From: Climacium dendroides
Taxonomy: Eukaryota > Streptophyta > Bryopsida > Hypnales > Climaciaceae
Direction: 5' to 3'
DNA length: 64,000 bases
Assembly: GCA_950106755.1 (NCBI GenBank)
Contig: OX467087.1
Location: 16,062,047 to 16,126,046, forward strand
The position numbers were made by a program, and so were the translations under genes. This document shows positions 48,701 through 61,289 of the stretch, in pieces (the first letter of the stretch is position 1; each line of letters starts with the position of its first letter). A model generated the notes under the pieces. The model was not told where the DNA came from, did not search any database, and worked only from the letters and a program-made list of their open reading frames with translations.

Positions 48701-51700
48701 AAACACCCGTTAGTACCTGAGCAACTAGACGAGCCAGAAGGGCAATTCGGAGATCTGCACCACCAGCTGCAGCAATGGTCTTATGGTTCTCCAGTATCCG
48801 CACCAAAGAAGCTGTACACAGTGCTGCTTGTTGTTCTCCAGAAAGAGGTAACAGCGTGATTACAGGTGCAGGCACTGTTACAGAAGAGGAAGTTTAGTTC
48901 CAGCTCTGGAATGCAGATGAAGGCAATACAAATTCAAGTGCACTTGAAAATCAACCCCAACACGAATGACCCTTCAACGACGGAAACAATCTATTTTATA
49001 TCAATCTGTGCACAATTTATCTATTTACCCCATAAAGTTCAGGGTGGTAATTTTTAAACGTTTCTATGATTTGCATGCCCTAGTATGTGGTTTAACACTA
49101 GTATCTTCTATGAAAACCCACAGCTGGCCAGAGGCATGGCCGTACGGTACCAGGCAGCAATTTTACAGAAACACGAATTGACTCCAACAATGTGAAGAGT
49201 ACAAAATTGAAATTGATCTCAACCGTTCAGAATTTCATGAAATTGAGAACCATAAAGTGCATTGGAAAGCTTTGACAGTCTATTTTCAAGTTATGTAATA
49301 CTTGGACATTGAAAAATATGAAAATGTGCAACATTTTAGCTTATTTAAGCCAGAGGTCTACCAACTCAGGTAACAATAGCAACCTCATTCTCTCAGGCAT
49401 TGTGGAAATGAGAACATTAAGCTTGTCTTTAGAGACTCCTTCCTATTCACATTGAATTGCAACAACCATGCACCCATCTTCTATGTCCGATATTAATTTT
49501 GAAATTGGGTCTTTCATAAAAAATTTATTACATTCTCTATAGGGTTCAAATCTAGAGAGTTCAGTGGCCAATTTATCATGAATACAAATGCAAGAATCCA
49601 ATGCAATGGTTGCCACTAGGCAACAACTCATATTTCTAAGCACTTTGGGCGACCACTTGTACCCATCTTCCATGTCCGACATTGATTTTGAACTTCGGTC
49701 TTTCCTAAATTTTCTATAGGGTTCAAATCTAGAATGGCCAATTTATCGTGAATACAAATGCAAGGATCCAATGCAATGGTTGCCACTTGGCAACAACGCA
49801 TATTTCGAACCACTTGGGCAACCGCTTAGAGAGCTCGTAAAAATCGGTTATGGTGTGTTCATTGGCAGTCGACCAAAAACAACATTGTCCACGAAAGGGC
49901 GTTCAATAAGAAATGTTCGTAACATTGTTGCCTGGTACTGTACAGGAGGGCTAAGCAGACGCACATCCACAGTCATGTCCCGGAGAGTTAGCGTAACACA
50001 GATAGCTAAAAGCAGCTCGCTTCCCACTGCTACAACAAAATGTACGAATTAAAATTATGAAGTAATGACGAGATGAACTCTCAAGAGTCATTGCTCTGTT
50101 TCATTTATCAAACTTATGGTAGATATTGAATATTAAGCAGAAGAAGCCATACCTTGAGCAAGAGATATTCCAGATTGTGTAGGTGGCGACAAAGGAAGAG
50201 CTGGATCAGAGATGCCTAGATTTTCTGCTTCAACTGGCTCCTGCTTTGGCTCCTGCTTTACTTGGACGTGAGCTGGATCGACAGGTCTATGATTCACCTG
50301 CACATGAAAAGTAGCTCGAGGATCTCTCAGGTTCGTAGGTACATTTGGTGCGCTTTCTAGGTTCAATGCTGCCGTCTGAGCATTTGCAGCACTTACACCA
50401 ATAGCGGGAACAGCGTTTGTCTCCACCTCCAACTTCGGTATCAACAGAGCAGTTCTACCTTCAGAGGGCCCTGTAGGGTTCATTCGCCGAGGGTCCTGAA
50501 GTGCAAGAAAATCATTTACATAGTAAATGGCTTGCATGCAAACACCACTCTCATTACTCCACCCAGAAGAAGACACATGTCCCGGTAGCAGAAAATCTTG
50601 AAGACACACTACTGAAGCAAAATGGAACCAATTTACAGGCTCAAATCCTCAGTACAAAGCTACTCAAGAAGTGGGCATTGAATCCAAAAAGAATACCGAT
50701 ATGTCTCAGTCAATATCCATGGCAACGTTGAAATGTGGTCAAGTCACTTGAAAGTCCGACAGCGTATAATGGAAAAGAATCATCCCTTGGAAAATCGATT
50801 TATTCTAGAGATCCTGATTGAAGTTCAATCACAGGTAACAAATGCACGTACCTTACGTAACTCTCGAGAAGTGTCCAGACCAGATGTATATGGCTGGGGG
50901 GCAGCCGCACTCTCCGTTGGTGCACTAGGTAAAGGATTCGCTGCAATTTCTACAGGAGCTGAGGGCAGAAGAGGACCCTGGCCCCAATTTGCAGCAGGGT
51001 TCAAGCTTGGAGGATACAGAGGAAGCGCGCTTGGAAGATGCACCATGTTGGCAATCACAATTTCAGCGAGCATGTCAGCTGTCAAGCTTTCTATCAATAT
51101 CTGAACAGAAGCAGCGCCTCGTTCTCCTTGAGCTAACAAAGTAGCGAATGCTGATATGAGGGGAGCTATACTGTGGTCTCCATAAACTACAGGATTTGTT
51201 ATGACGTTTCCAGTGCCGTTCGCAACAGCAGGAACTGCTTGAGCCTGTGCTGTATTAGGGACTGCATCATGGCGCGACCGTTTACCAGAAGCTTCATCGA
51301 AGTCAGTCGATTGTTGAATTCCGTTCTCTTGAGGTAAGGGCCTCTTACGAAGGGATAGATCCACTGGTCCTGACATGCTACCCTGGATTGTAGAAACTTG
51401 AGAGGATAATACTTGTGGCATAATTCGCTCCTGTAAGAATGACGTGGGCAAAATATAAGTTAGTGCAATTGTTCGGAACCTGAAAGCGGAAGCAATAAAG
51501 CCTGAAAGCTAGGGCTCACAACAGCACGGAAACTACACACAAAAATCACCCATTTCAGTAAGTGTCCATCCTTCTATGCTCTGTCAGAACAGTCTGGCCA
51601 ACCTTCGCAGAACCCCTGGTGTCCTTGGCTGTACGATTTCGTTCAGCGACTCGCACAGCCCTCTCCAATTGTCTAATGGTCTGATCGGCAATATCCCCCA

Positions 51701-54700
51701 TGTTCATGGACCTCAAAGCTGAAACTAACCGATCTCGCCACTGCAAAATGTCTTCTCCAGTCAAATCAGTCCCCATCCCCAGATTTGCATTTGCAGATAA
51801 TTTCAATAAGTAAAACCGACATCACATGTACAGAAATGACATAAATGTTCCACTCAATGTTCGTGCTTGTGTCTGTCCTATGATTAACAAACTCCGTTTA
51901 GCCCAATAAAAATTTACAATTTGATTTGGGATTTTATCCCCACCCAATCATCAGTGTCCAACAGTCCAGACTACTGCGTAACCACCAGGAATTGTAATAC
52001 CCAAAGAACCGTGGAGCTGGTAAGACTGTCCTAAATCAGCGTTGTAAATTTAGGAGGTAAGAAAATAAAGAACAAAGTAACGAACCGGCAAAGCACCAGG
52101 CTGATTTGATTTCAGAAGATTAAGAAATGCGCTTTTCAGTTCGTGAACAACACTTGCAATTTGACTGCCCTGAACGGGCTCGCAATTTGGTGCTAGAGCT
52201 AACAAGACTGGAAGAATCCTCCCAAACATGGATGGCCTTCTCTTTGCAATACCTGCCAAACTGCATCACAACCACACCTAAGAAGAATGACAATAGGAAT
52301 ACATAAAAGAAATTTAGTGATTAGAAGGTCGAAAAAATATGTGCTCGATCTTATGCCTCAGATACGGATTGTAATGGGAAAAGGAAATGAAAGTCGCACA
52401 CCCACAAAGAGACCAGGAGGAAGTAAAAGCTCCTAGGAACAAAGCAGATGTTATCTGCTTACTAAAAAAATCGGTAGTTCGTACTCACAAGGAAATTCAT
52501 CCTTGAGGATGATCTACAATCAAACAAACATCTACAAAAAAGAATAAAAAAATATCCTAATTGGGAAGGTCTTGCATGATTACAGAACTGCCCATCAAAT
52601 GACAGGTAAGGAAGATTAAAAATGGTTGCTCCTGAGCACATGCAAGGGCATCTACGGGTTAGAAAACGCTTTACAAGAAAAGGAATGAAGCAGTGACAGG
52701 CACTTCACATGAAGCCAAGTGCCACGCACAACATAGACACACGCGTTGAATCATATCGCAATCTGAGTGAGCGCATACAGTATCGTAGCCACATGCACAA
52801 GGTCCTGACGAAGGCTGTAACCTGATGACTCTTATCAGTTCTGTAAACTCAAGGCACAGGTGTCCTGGAGTAGCCCAGGTCTAGTAAGACCGTCAGTTAA
52901 ATAGAAAGTTAAGGCTGAGCCAGTTCGACTAAAGGTTTAAGTACAGCTAGAACTATTTGACTACTAAAATCTGGGAACTGGAGCAGCCAACGCCAAATTT
53001 GAAGATAAAAAATTGAATTCCTAGACGGAACAACCTTTGTGTATGATTGCATCACGTGGTGCAACTTGGAACACAATTAATCTACGAATCAGAATCAACA
53101 TGATCATGAGGCGTGTGAGAAGCAAAGTCCAAACCCTCAATTTGAATGCACAAAGATCGATCTACAGATACATTCATATTGTGCCAGATCATAATATCGA
53201 TTGTTTGGATAAGATAGGATCGTGAACCCACTTCAGTATGATTCTACTAATAATGAAGTGAATATAAATATGCCCACTAAACTTGATACTTCGGGGTTGA
53301 ATTTTGACTGTGGAATACATAAGGACACCAAAACCTGGTTTCAGTACTGGTCAGATTTAAAATCGCAAATGTCAATACCTTTACAACTATCAAACTCAAG
53401 ATGAACCAGTTCGTCAACATGTTACTAGTCCAGAAGCGACCACAACTACATAAATTCATGTCACATATAGAACACGTTGTACAATAAGTCTGACAATAAG
53501 CTTTATTTCTTCCAGCAGATAATGTACAACGGTTCCCAGGATACTGGAACTATTTAGGCAAAAGGAAGTGGAGGGTATTAACCTGTTAATAATTACAATG
53601 GCAACCAGGCAAGGGAGGGAAGATGCCTCTGGAGCCCGTAACTGGTTCAAGAGAAGTCCAAGATTCTTACTGGCTTCCTGTCCCAACGCATTAGCATCTA
53701 ACACCGGGTGTCCTCCAGCTATCCATGCCATATTAAATCCCTTGGAAGTGCCTGGCCAACCACAAAAAAGTACTAAGTATTAGTCTAGCTACCAAGTGAG
53801 AACAAAAGTAATTTTACGTCCAAGACAATCACAACACGCCCATTTCCATGCATGATATGATCTACTACGCATGTGAAGTTCAGAATGCAATACTTTCAAA
53901 GAACAAAGACGTAATAAAGGAGGGGTACAACCCACAAATTAATACCCAGGATACCTAGGATAATACGTTCACTACAACGCAAGACATCCAATCAGTCACA
54001 GTTAACAACAATAACTACTTAAAAGCACCCAAATCCCTGCCTCCATCTTTCTGAGACCAGATAAACCACAAAATATCACTGCCATATTTCAGAAAATGCT
54101 GGTAATTGCAATAAAGGTTGCCACCACATTTTCAGTTTCTCTCTTGAATATGCACAAATCTATATTTTCATATCCACCACAAGATGACACGGCTTGCCTC
54201 AAAACCATTATAAGCATCAATACCATGAACAAGGGTACATCTGAAGCTGTAGCTCACCATCAGCAGACTGCTGGTTTGGCAATGGACCATTGGGATCAGG
54301 CGTAAAGAGCAAAATAGTAGTCTCCACAAATTTCAGAGCCAGCAGACGGACACCATCATTCCCATGCTGCACAAGAAACAGAATGAAGTTCCACTAATTA
54401 TAGATCTCACTCAGGAATCTCTCTTGAAAGAGCTTTTACTAATATAGATATTATCACCAACACCCCCCATAACTGTACCATAAGCTTGCAACTCCTGGTA
54501 TTACAGGCATATGTAAAGAGATAAAACCAAAAAAAAATTCACAAGTACAAACTTGCTCCAATACTAAATTTCTGAAAATAATTTTTAAGAGCTCCTAGAT
54601 GTTACTTTCAGTATCGTGTAACCACACCAGAGCTAGCCAAAGACGAAGATAATTTGATGAGAATATTTACTGGAACGAATCCAGAGCCAGATGCGTTCGC

Positions 54701-56660
54701 GTGTGCTTCCACGAAATTTCAGTATAAGTCTCACCATGAAATATCAGAGCTAGCTCCTCAATCAGTAACCCCAATCTACGTATGTGCATGGGAAGGTCAA
54801 ATAGTTACAAGTTGGATGATCACATTTTCCTGTCACATTCACTCTCTGCTCACCTGGAAAGCAAGGGAATAGACGGCGTCCTTGAAGCAATTCATCCAAT
54901 TCCAACAATCCAACAGCCGCCGTTCAACCTGCCCACTGTATACACCCTGTACGAAGAACCAAAGACATAAGATGCACTGACGTGTTCTCCAACTGCTGGA
55001 CAGAGATAATATTACAGCCAACAAAGTTGAAAGTCCGGTAGAGGAGCACTCAGTATTAAGCCATAGTGCAAACACCTGGAGAAGAAGTTGACAGTCTTTC
55101 AATTCCAGCAAAGATGACTTCCAAGTTATGAGCACCATAAGACTAACGAGGAATAAGCACAAAGACCACAGAAACTCCATGTGATTACCTGAAGAGCAAC
55201 TTGTTCAAGAACGGTCCGGAAGATATTGCTTCCACTAGTGATAGCCCGCCGAGCCACTGCTGGTGCCACATCTTGCAGAAGAGTGAGTAGGACGGGAACC
55301 ATAATTGGCACAAAGTCCACATGCTGCATACCAATGCTTTCTATCATCCTGTGCAAACATCATCACTTGATCAGCTAAAACTCGGCCAGTTTCGGGAAGG
55401 ATATCATTCACTCGTGTCTTCCAAAAAGGCAGTCCCACATGCGTGAAATAAGTGTTGACCAAGAACATTCACTTGCGTTTGAATGTGACTGGTGCAAGTG
55501 CTCGATGCACCTTAGTCCAATTCCTCCACAGAAACCCTTTGAAATTATCGCTTGTAAGTAATTAAAAGTGAGTGTATTTAAGGTTTCTTCTGACGAGATC
55601 GCTGCGAGCTGAGCCATTATAAACTTAAATTTATTCACACTAGTGTCTTCTATAAATGACCAACCACAGTAAAGGTACGATTTACGAAGTCATATGTTGT
55701 ACAATTGCCTTGTCCTAATTACCATGCCGAAGACATTGATTCAATCTTTGGCTCAAAGGTACCAGGACACTTGAAAAGCATAAAGGCATTCATTCAACAT
55801 AAATCCTTCAGCTACTCTGTAAAGGGGACCAGAAAATAGGGTAAACTACAGCAGGATAGGAGATGGGGAGCCAAAGGTAATCAAAATCTGAAAAATAAAA
55901 CTATAAACGTTATCCACTCGGAAATAAAAATACACCTTATTATCCAATTGCTGTATAAACAGATAAAATAAAGTTGTTCACGCTATTGGAAGCAGACAAC
56001 TCTTCCGTAAGGAAACTGAGTACGCCGGGTACTGCAACAAACTTCAGAGATGAACGATGAAACTGACAGGTTCAAGGAAACTAGGTCTTAAACACCATTG
56101 AAATCTTCACAACCTGGACGGCACTGCGCACATCGCCGCTCGCGGAGATTCCATGATAGCGACCGAATCCATTGCCCCTTTAGCGATAGCAACAGTTGGA
56201 CCCCGACGTATGGAAGCAATACGCCAGCGTTGCAAATTAGGAAATAGATAGAAATTCGTGATTGGAAACAAAAAAGTAGAACCTAAACTGCCGAGAAATT
56301 ATTAAAGAGGATTATACACTGAACAGAAAGAGTAAACGCCAATTTCTTAGCTTCGACCTAGCACAATGTAGCGCTACCATTGTGCACCAAAAACAAATTG
56401 ACAGAGTCAAAAAAAAAAAGGGGGGTGGAAAGACAGACGCACTCGGCCAGGTATTTCCGGATGGGGCTGCCATGCTCTGTCTGCAACTCCATTAAGTACG
56501 GCACAAACTCAGGCAGCAGCGTCGACGGATCGCGATGCAACACGAGCTCCATGAGAGTTTTCAACAAATCCGCTTTGGCCGAGGTTTCTCCCGTCATTTT
56601 CACCTCATTCAGAAGCGCCACAGCTTGGCCCCGAATCCCAGCCATCCTCTCTTGCTGCAT
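42710..56660 (-). CDS. Symplekin (ESP4/PTA1-like mRNA 3'-end processing scaffold), 27 exons
   Basis: Exons: 56660-56443, 55348-55189, 54946-54854, 54366-54258, 53751-53583, 52260-52086, 51740-51603, 51430-50852, 50495-50153, 48874-48717, 48474-48406, 48088-47975, 47774-47541, 47437-47390, 47183-46875, 46547-46485, 45959-45849, 45687-45604, 45411-45364, 45173-45099, 44966-44871, 44708-44628, 44445-44395, 44074-44030, 43923-43840, 43409-43306, 42806-42710. All phases close to 1284 residues, near the usual family length. Residues 1-350 are the HEAT-type N-terminal domain (VRLLALKFVET, WIAGGHPVLD, PWRDRLVSAL). Residues 350-660 are a Pro/Ala-rich linker. HELGLHVLYQLFAD to AIRLVANKLYPL is mid-protein. 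Residues 1010-1215 are the Symplekin_C domain, ending IWKLPKLWMGFLKCA. It scaffolds CPSF/CstF in nuclear cleavage and polyadenylation. The start is the first in-frame ATG; the frame before it lacks ATG. Confidence 0.92.
49471..49826. repeat. Tandem duplication (two copies of about 180 bp) in a symplekin intron
   Basis: ACCCATCTT(C)TATGTCCGA at 49472 recurs at 49661, and both copies continue through TATAGGGTTCAAATCTAGA and AATGCAATGGTTGCCACT. They differ by point changes and gaps of a few bases. Lies in the 1.3-kb intron between exons 9 and 10. Confidence 0.85.
49874..50026 (-). other. Candidate cassette exon of symplekin (153 nt)
   Basis: On the minus strand TTTTGTTGTAGCAG is a good acceptor at 50027. 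The frame then stays open for 51 codons (GSELLLAICVTLTLRDM and on) to a possible donor GTCGAC after 49874. It enters and leaves in phase 1, the phase of the surrounding junction, so its inclusion keeps the frame and adds 51 residues. The donor is weak and I do not recognise the peptide as conserved, so it may be optional or spurious. Confidence 0.3.
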
Positions 56661-57000
56661 TGCTAGTAGCTCCTCCACTTTAAGAACAACAATACCGACG
56701 CGCTCTATATATACATCCTACTCTTCCAACAACGACTTCATGCCACCAATTCCATTTAAAAATAATCCTCGTATACAGACGCGAAACTCCATCCCCAAGG
56801 TTGCCCTCTTGCAAGTCCTCCGCAGCAAAAAAATCAGCAAAAAATCAGCAAAAAACTGGCCGTCGGTCTCGAATCCGAGTGAGAAGGAAGTGAGAGTCAA
56901 ACATGGCGAGGCCGTGGGGGTCGAGAGGGGGCCGGGAGAGCTAGAGGAAGTGCAGAAGCATTGGAGGAGCGGAAGCATATTTAGGGTTTGAGGCTGCCAT
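56661..57000 (-). promoter_or_regulatory. Symplekin promoter / leader with TATA-like run and telo-box
   Basis: A TATATATA run lies at 56706-56713, only about 50 bases before the chosen ATG, and a telo-box (AAACCCTAAA, minus strand) at 56980-56989. If the telo-box marks the start-site zone, the leader is about 320 bases. It would then contain a short upstream ATG frame beginning near 57000 (MAASNPKYASAPP). If the TATA run is used, the leader is very short. The sequence does not decide between them. Confidence 0.35.
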
Positions 57001-59417
57001 CTCTCCCGCCCCCGCTCGCTCGCTCGCCCCTTCCTTCAATTTTAGTTTCTCGGAACGGAAGCGTTGTAAGCATAAAGCCATTCCTTGCCTTGCCTTGTAT
57101 GCACTGCCTCCGTTGGTGGGACTCTACGTTGGCCGGCCTGGACCCCTCTGCTGGCCGCTACCGCGCGTCATGGGCTGCCCAGTCAGTTCGCGTTCAGTTC
57201 GGGCACATGTTCTCCAAGGGCTTTTTTTTTTTTTTTTCTCATTTTTTTATGAAGTGCCAAAGTGGCGATATAAAATGTTATAAGATGTTATAAACGGTCA
57301 TTGTGGTCAGAATTAGGAGTTTGAGCTCATGTTGTAGCTGAAATTTTTCAATTTTTTCCCCACATGAATACAAGTGTGAGATACATTGAAAGCAATTGAA
57401 ATTATGATTTTTTGACAAAGTATGAATTTGTTGTGAATTTTTGAAGTGCTCAATGCATCATGGCCGAAAAGAGTTTGTAGACTACCTTAGAACCAACAAA
57501 ATCTGAATCCATCATGCTCATTTTGTTCACCTAAAGCAATCATAGTATTTTCTAACATGGAAGGCCTAAAAAGTCAATTCTTTCAATGAGTTTACATTGA
57601 AAAGTTGGAAGTCACTAATGAAGTCACTAATCACTCCATTATTGTCAAGTATTGTGACCAAAATCTCACATATTAAAAAATACCATAATGGAATAATTTC
57701 CTAAGTGTCCATTATAGGTCATCTGACCACAATGGTTGTTCTACCTTTTAGTAATGCTTCCAATTTTAACATTCATCCACACATTGGATAGAAAATATCA
57801 CATTAGCATATATTGCATATCTATAATTTTGTTTTCATCTATAATTTGGTGATTCATCCAAGGTTTCTTTATAGTTTGAAATTTTATGGCAAAAAATTTC
57901 ATGATTTTCTAATCAATTTTTAACCTAATTATTTCTTTTTGGTGCAATCTAGCACTCTAAAGCCAAAAAAAGCCTTGATGCTCTCCTTCACCTTGAATAT
58001 TGCCATCCAAGGAAGAACTAAGGTAGGAGCACCACAATTCAAACCCATTCTAATTGCCACTATGTATTAATAGTGTACATTTTATTGAAACATAATTATC
58101 ATGAAGTGAAGCAAATAGTCACATGGTGCATATAAGGTCTCCTACCTTATGAAAAAAATCTCCAATAAAATAGGAAATCCCTGCAAAAGTAAAGCTTTCA
58201 TAATCTATTTAAAATTCTAATGAAAATTCTCAAAATTCAATGGGAATTTTGTATGTCAAAAGAAGATTGTTTTTGGAGGAATTTGCTTCACATCTTGAGA
58301 TCAATTTCAAGAAATCAATCTTTAACTTGACCTATACATAATAACCCGTAATACCATGGCATATATTAGATGGATTATAAATGTCTTTAGGAATTTCTTA
58401 GAGAAGCTATGGGAAATGGATGAAATACTTTCAAATAAGCTGAAAAATAATTTTTTTAACTATTCTTCAACAATATGAATAGTGTAGTCACTTGGTGCTT
58501 CATGATTTTTGTAGTAAGACTTGAATCAATTCATATAGGCGTGGAGAAAATTAAAACTTGCATAAGTGAAGATTATATGTCCAAAATCTCTCAAATTATA
58601 ATTTATTTCACATAAAATGTTCCAAATCTATAATCCTCTTCCTACCACAAACTGTTTAGATTTGTTTTGTTGGTCCTAGATAGCAATTAAAATCCAAACC
58701 TAACCAATTTGCAATATAGGAAGATCATTTTGAGACTGAAAATTAAGACCAATAGGTAGATCATTTTAGAATAGAGGGAATTCACTTTAGTGATATTTCA
58801 AACTCTACTAGCTTAAAGTAGTGAGACTTTAGTAAATTAGCGTCACACAATAAAAGTCCGCTATGAATATCTTATATAGACATAGTATTCTATTTCAAAA
58901 ATTCCTTCCTCTATTCTCATATTATACTCATCTTAATTACATTATAATAAATGAAGATAATATTGATATAATTATTATCAAATTTACTTCAAAGATAATA
59001 AAATAAAATAAAATCTTTAAAATTATATTGAGTATCACTAAGGCAAGGCTCTAAAAGCACAATAAATTGAATTATTTCTATTCATGCTAAGTACATGAAT
59101 GTTTCAAAAAATCTACTTCATCCATTTAGATAGACAATGTAAAAACTAAAAACTTTAAGGCATATCAATCTTAATATCATTCTTTAACTTCAAAATGCAA
59201 ACATAACAATTCATTATCTCATACAACAACCTGTAGTCTCATCACTAACTATATAATATCTGTACAAAGTTAGAATCATGTTGTATTCAATGTGGAAGTA
59301 AACAGCAAATTGGAAGATTTGATTACATTGAATGAGAAGTGAAGATGAATATAGAATATAGAAAAGAATTTGTTTGCAAGGCACATGCTAAAGTTATCGA
59401 TTTTAGTGAAAGTATTT
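57001..59417. other. AT-rich intergenic DNA, nothing recognised
   Basis: A T-run of 16 lies at 57222-57237. No coding or transposon signature was seen. Confidence 0.5.
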
Positions 59418-59882
59418 TTAACTCCTGAAGGTTTTTCTCAAGGTTTTTGACTGTGTTTTTACCAAAACCACTTTAAAATTGCCATTTCTAGTACAAATAC
59501 CAAATTTTAGAAAAAAACATTTCTAAATACATATTCCGCAAACTAAAACTCTTCACAACTTTCATTTTATTAATCAAAATGGAATAATTCCAAACTTTCT
59601 AGGTATATATAAATCTATAGAACCTTATTTCAAATTTTTATTTCTTAAAAAAGTGATTTTTTAAGAATTTTGTGAGCTGCTTGAAGATTGTTGAAAATTA
59701 CATATTATACAATGAGTTTTTAACCATGTAATCAAAATACAAACATTATTGGGCCTTAAAGATACTCTTTGGACACATCTTGTGCAAAAATTTCAAAGGA
59801 AAAAAATGAAAATTCCATTCACAGTAAGCTGCCCCAAATCACTATGTTGCCAAAAAACGGTGTTTGGTCTTTTAGAGGTTAA
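59418..59882 (+). mobile_element. TTAA-bounded element family B, copy 5, short
   Basis: Ends TTAACTCCTGAAGGTTTTTC (59418) and GTCTTTTAGAGGTTAA (to 59882). The interior has TTTTTGACTGTGTTTTTACC and GCCATTTCTAGTACAAATAC near the left, and ATGTTGCCAAAAAACGGTGT near the right, as in copy 1, but lacks the middle part. Confidence 0.6.
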
Positions 59883-61289
59883 AATCTCAAAGCAATGAAA
59901 CAACTCAAACTTGCTTCCATTGAGATTATGGAAGGTAGTAAAGAACAACCTCCAACAACAACTACAAATCAGTACCTCCCTCATCTTTGATTCATCTTAG
60001 TAGGTCCTTTTCAATGGTTATTCCTTGTAATTTACTTCATAGGAGTAAAACTCAAAATATTTTGTACATAATCTCATTCTAGGAGAATTAATAGAAGACA
60101 AAAAATTAAAAAAACACATGTATTGAGACATTTTAATAAAAATAAATAAATGGATTTTAATTGTCCATTTTTAACTATTTATAATGAAATGCACCATATT
60201 TCATTCTTGAAAGGTTTAATTGTCTTTTTCTATATTAATATCTATACTTTCATAAAATATGGACAAGACTATGAAACCCTTTTTATATTCTACAAATGTC
60301 CATACATTGCTATGCTTTCTTTATGAATTTTGAAACTAAAAAAAATCACTATAGTAGATTATTTGGTGAATGACCATTTTCATAGGTGTGCAAATTGGTC
60401 ATATCCTTTTACTCACTTAAGAACCATTTTTTAATTTAAAGTATTTTTTTAAAATCACAAATACTAAAGCAAACACAATCAAATTAAGAAGTCTTTCTTA
60501 CAATCACACAAATTTAAAAATGTAATTGTATTTGAGATTCATAATTTGAATCAATTACCAAAAAAGATGTTAGATTTTTTATGATGTAAAATGCAATCTA
60601 ATATAAAAAGATAAATTATTAATTTCTTAATTCCAAACTCAATTTATAAATAGTGGCAATAGTACTTATCTAATAGACATGCCAATTGTATAAATTTGAA
60701 TTAATTTTAAAATCTACATCTTTTATTTAAACTATTGTAGCAAAGTATTACTCTATTTTCAATTTACAATTGGTCTCTATCAATCTCTATAATAAAATTG
60801 GTTTGAAAATTGAAAAAAATCAAAGGAAAAGAAAATTGTACAATTTTTTTCAATATTCTTTCATGTAGATTTCTAAGTTTTTTTGTATATCCAATGTATA
60901 TGAATCTAAAACAATCAAATGATTTCTTTCTTGTATTGAATTTGATGCATTCTTGCATTGAATCTAATTTCTTTCATTAGATTGACCAATTTTAAGTACT
61001 TCTATTTTCCATTAAAAGACATTTATAATAATTCCATGTATGCATATGTATTACTTGAATTTATTTTTGAAATTCAATAATCTAATAGGTGGATGGTGAA
61101 ATGCCATCTAAACCTCTTTATCAAATCTATTAATCACTTATTAAGTCTTTTACCTCAAAAATATTGAAGGACTTCAAATTTCTCATATTAAAACTTTCAC
61201 TACTTCATTTAACATTCAAAGATTGTTTTTCTACCACCAAAATCATTACCTCCTTTTTGTAGTCTATACTATAAATTCACCTACATTTC
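59883..61289. other. AT-rich intergenic DNA, nothing recognised
   Basis: No feature could be supported on either strand. Confidence 0.5.

Noticed and set aside
56380..56991. 203-codon plus-strand frame
   Set aside because: It is antisense to symplekin exon 1 and its leader, and shows no domain.
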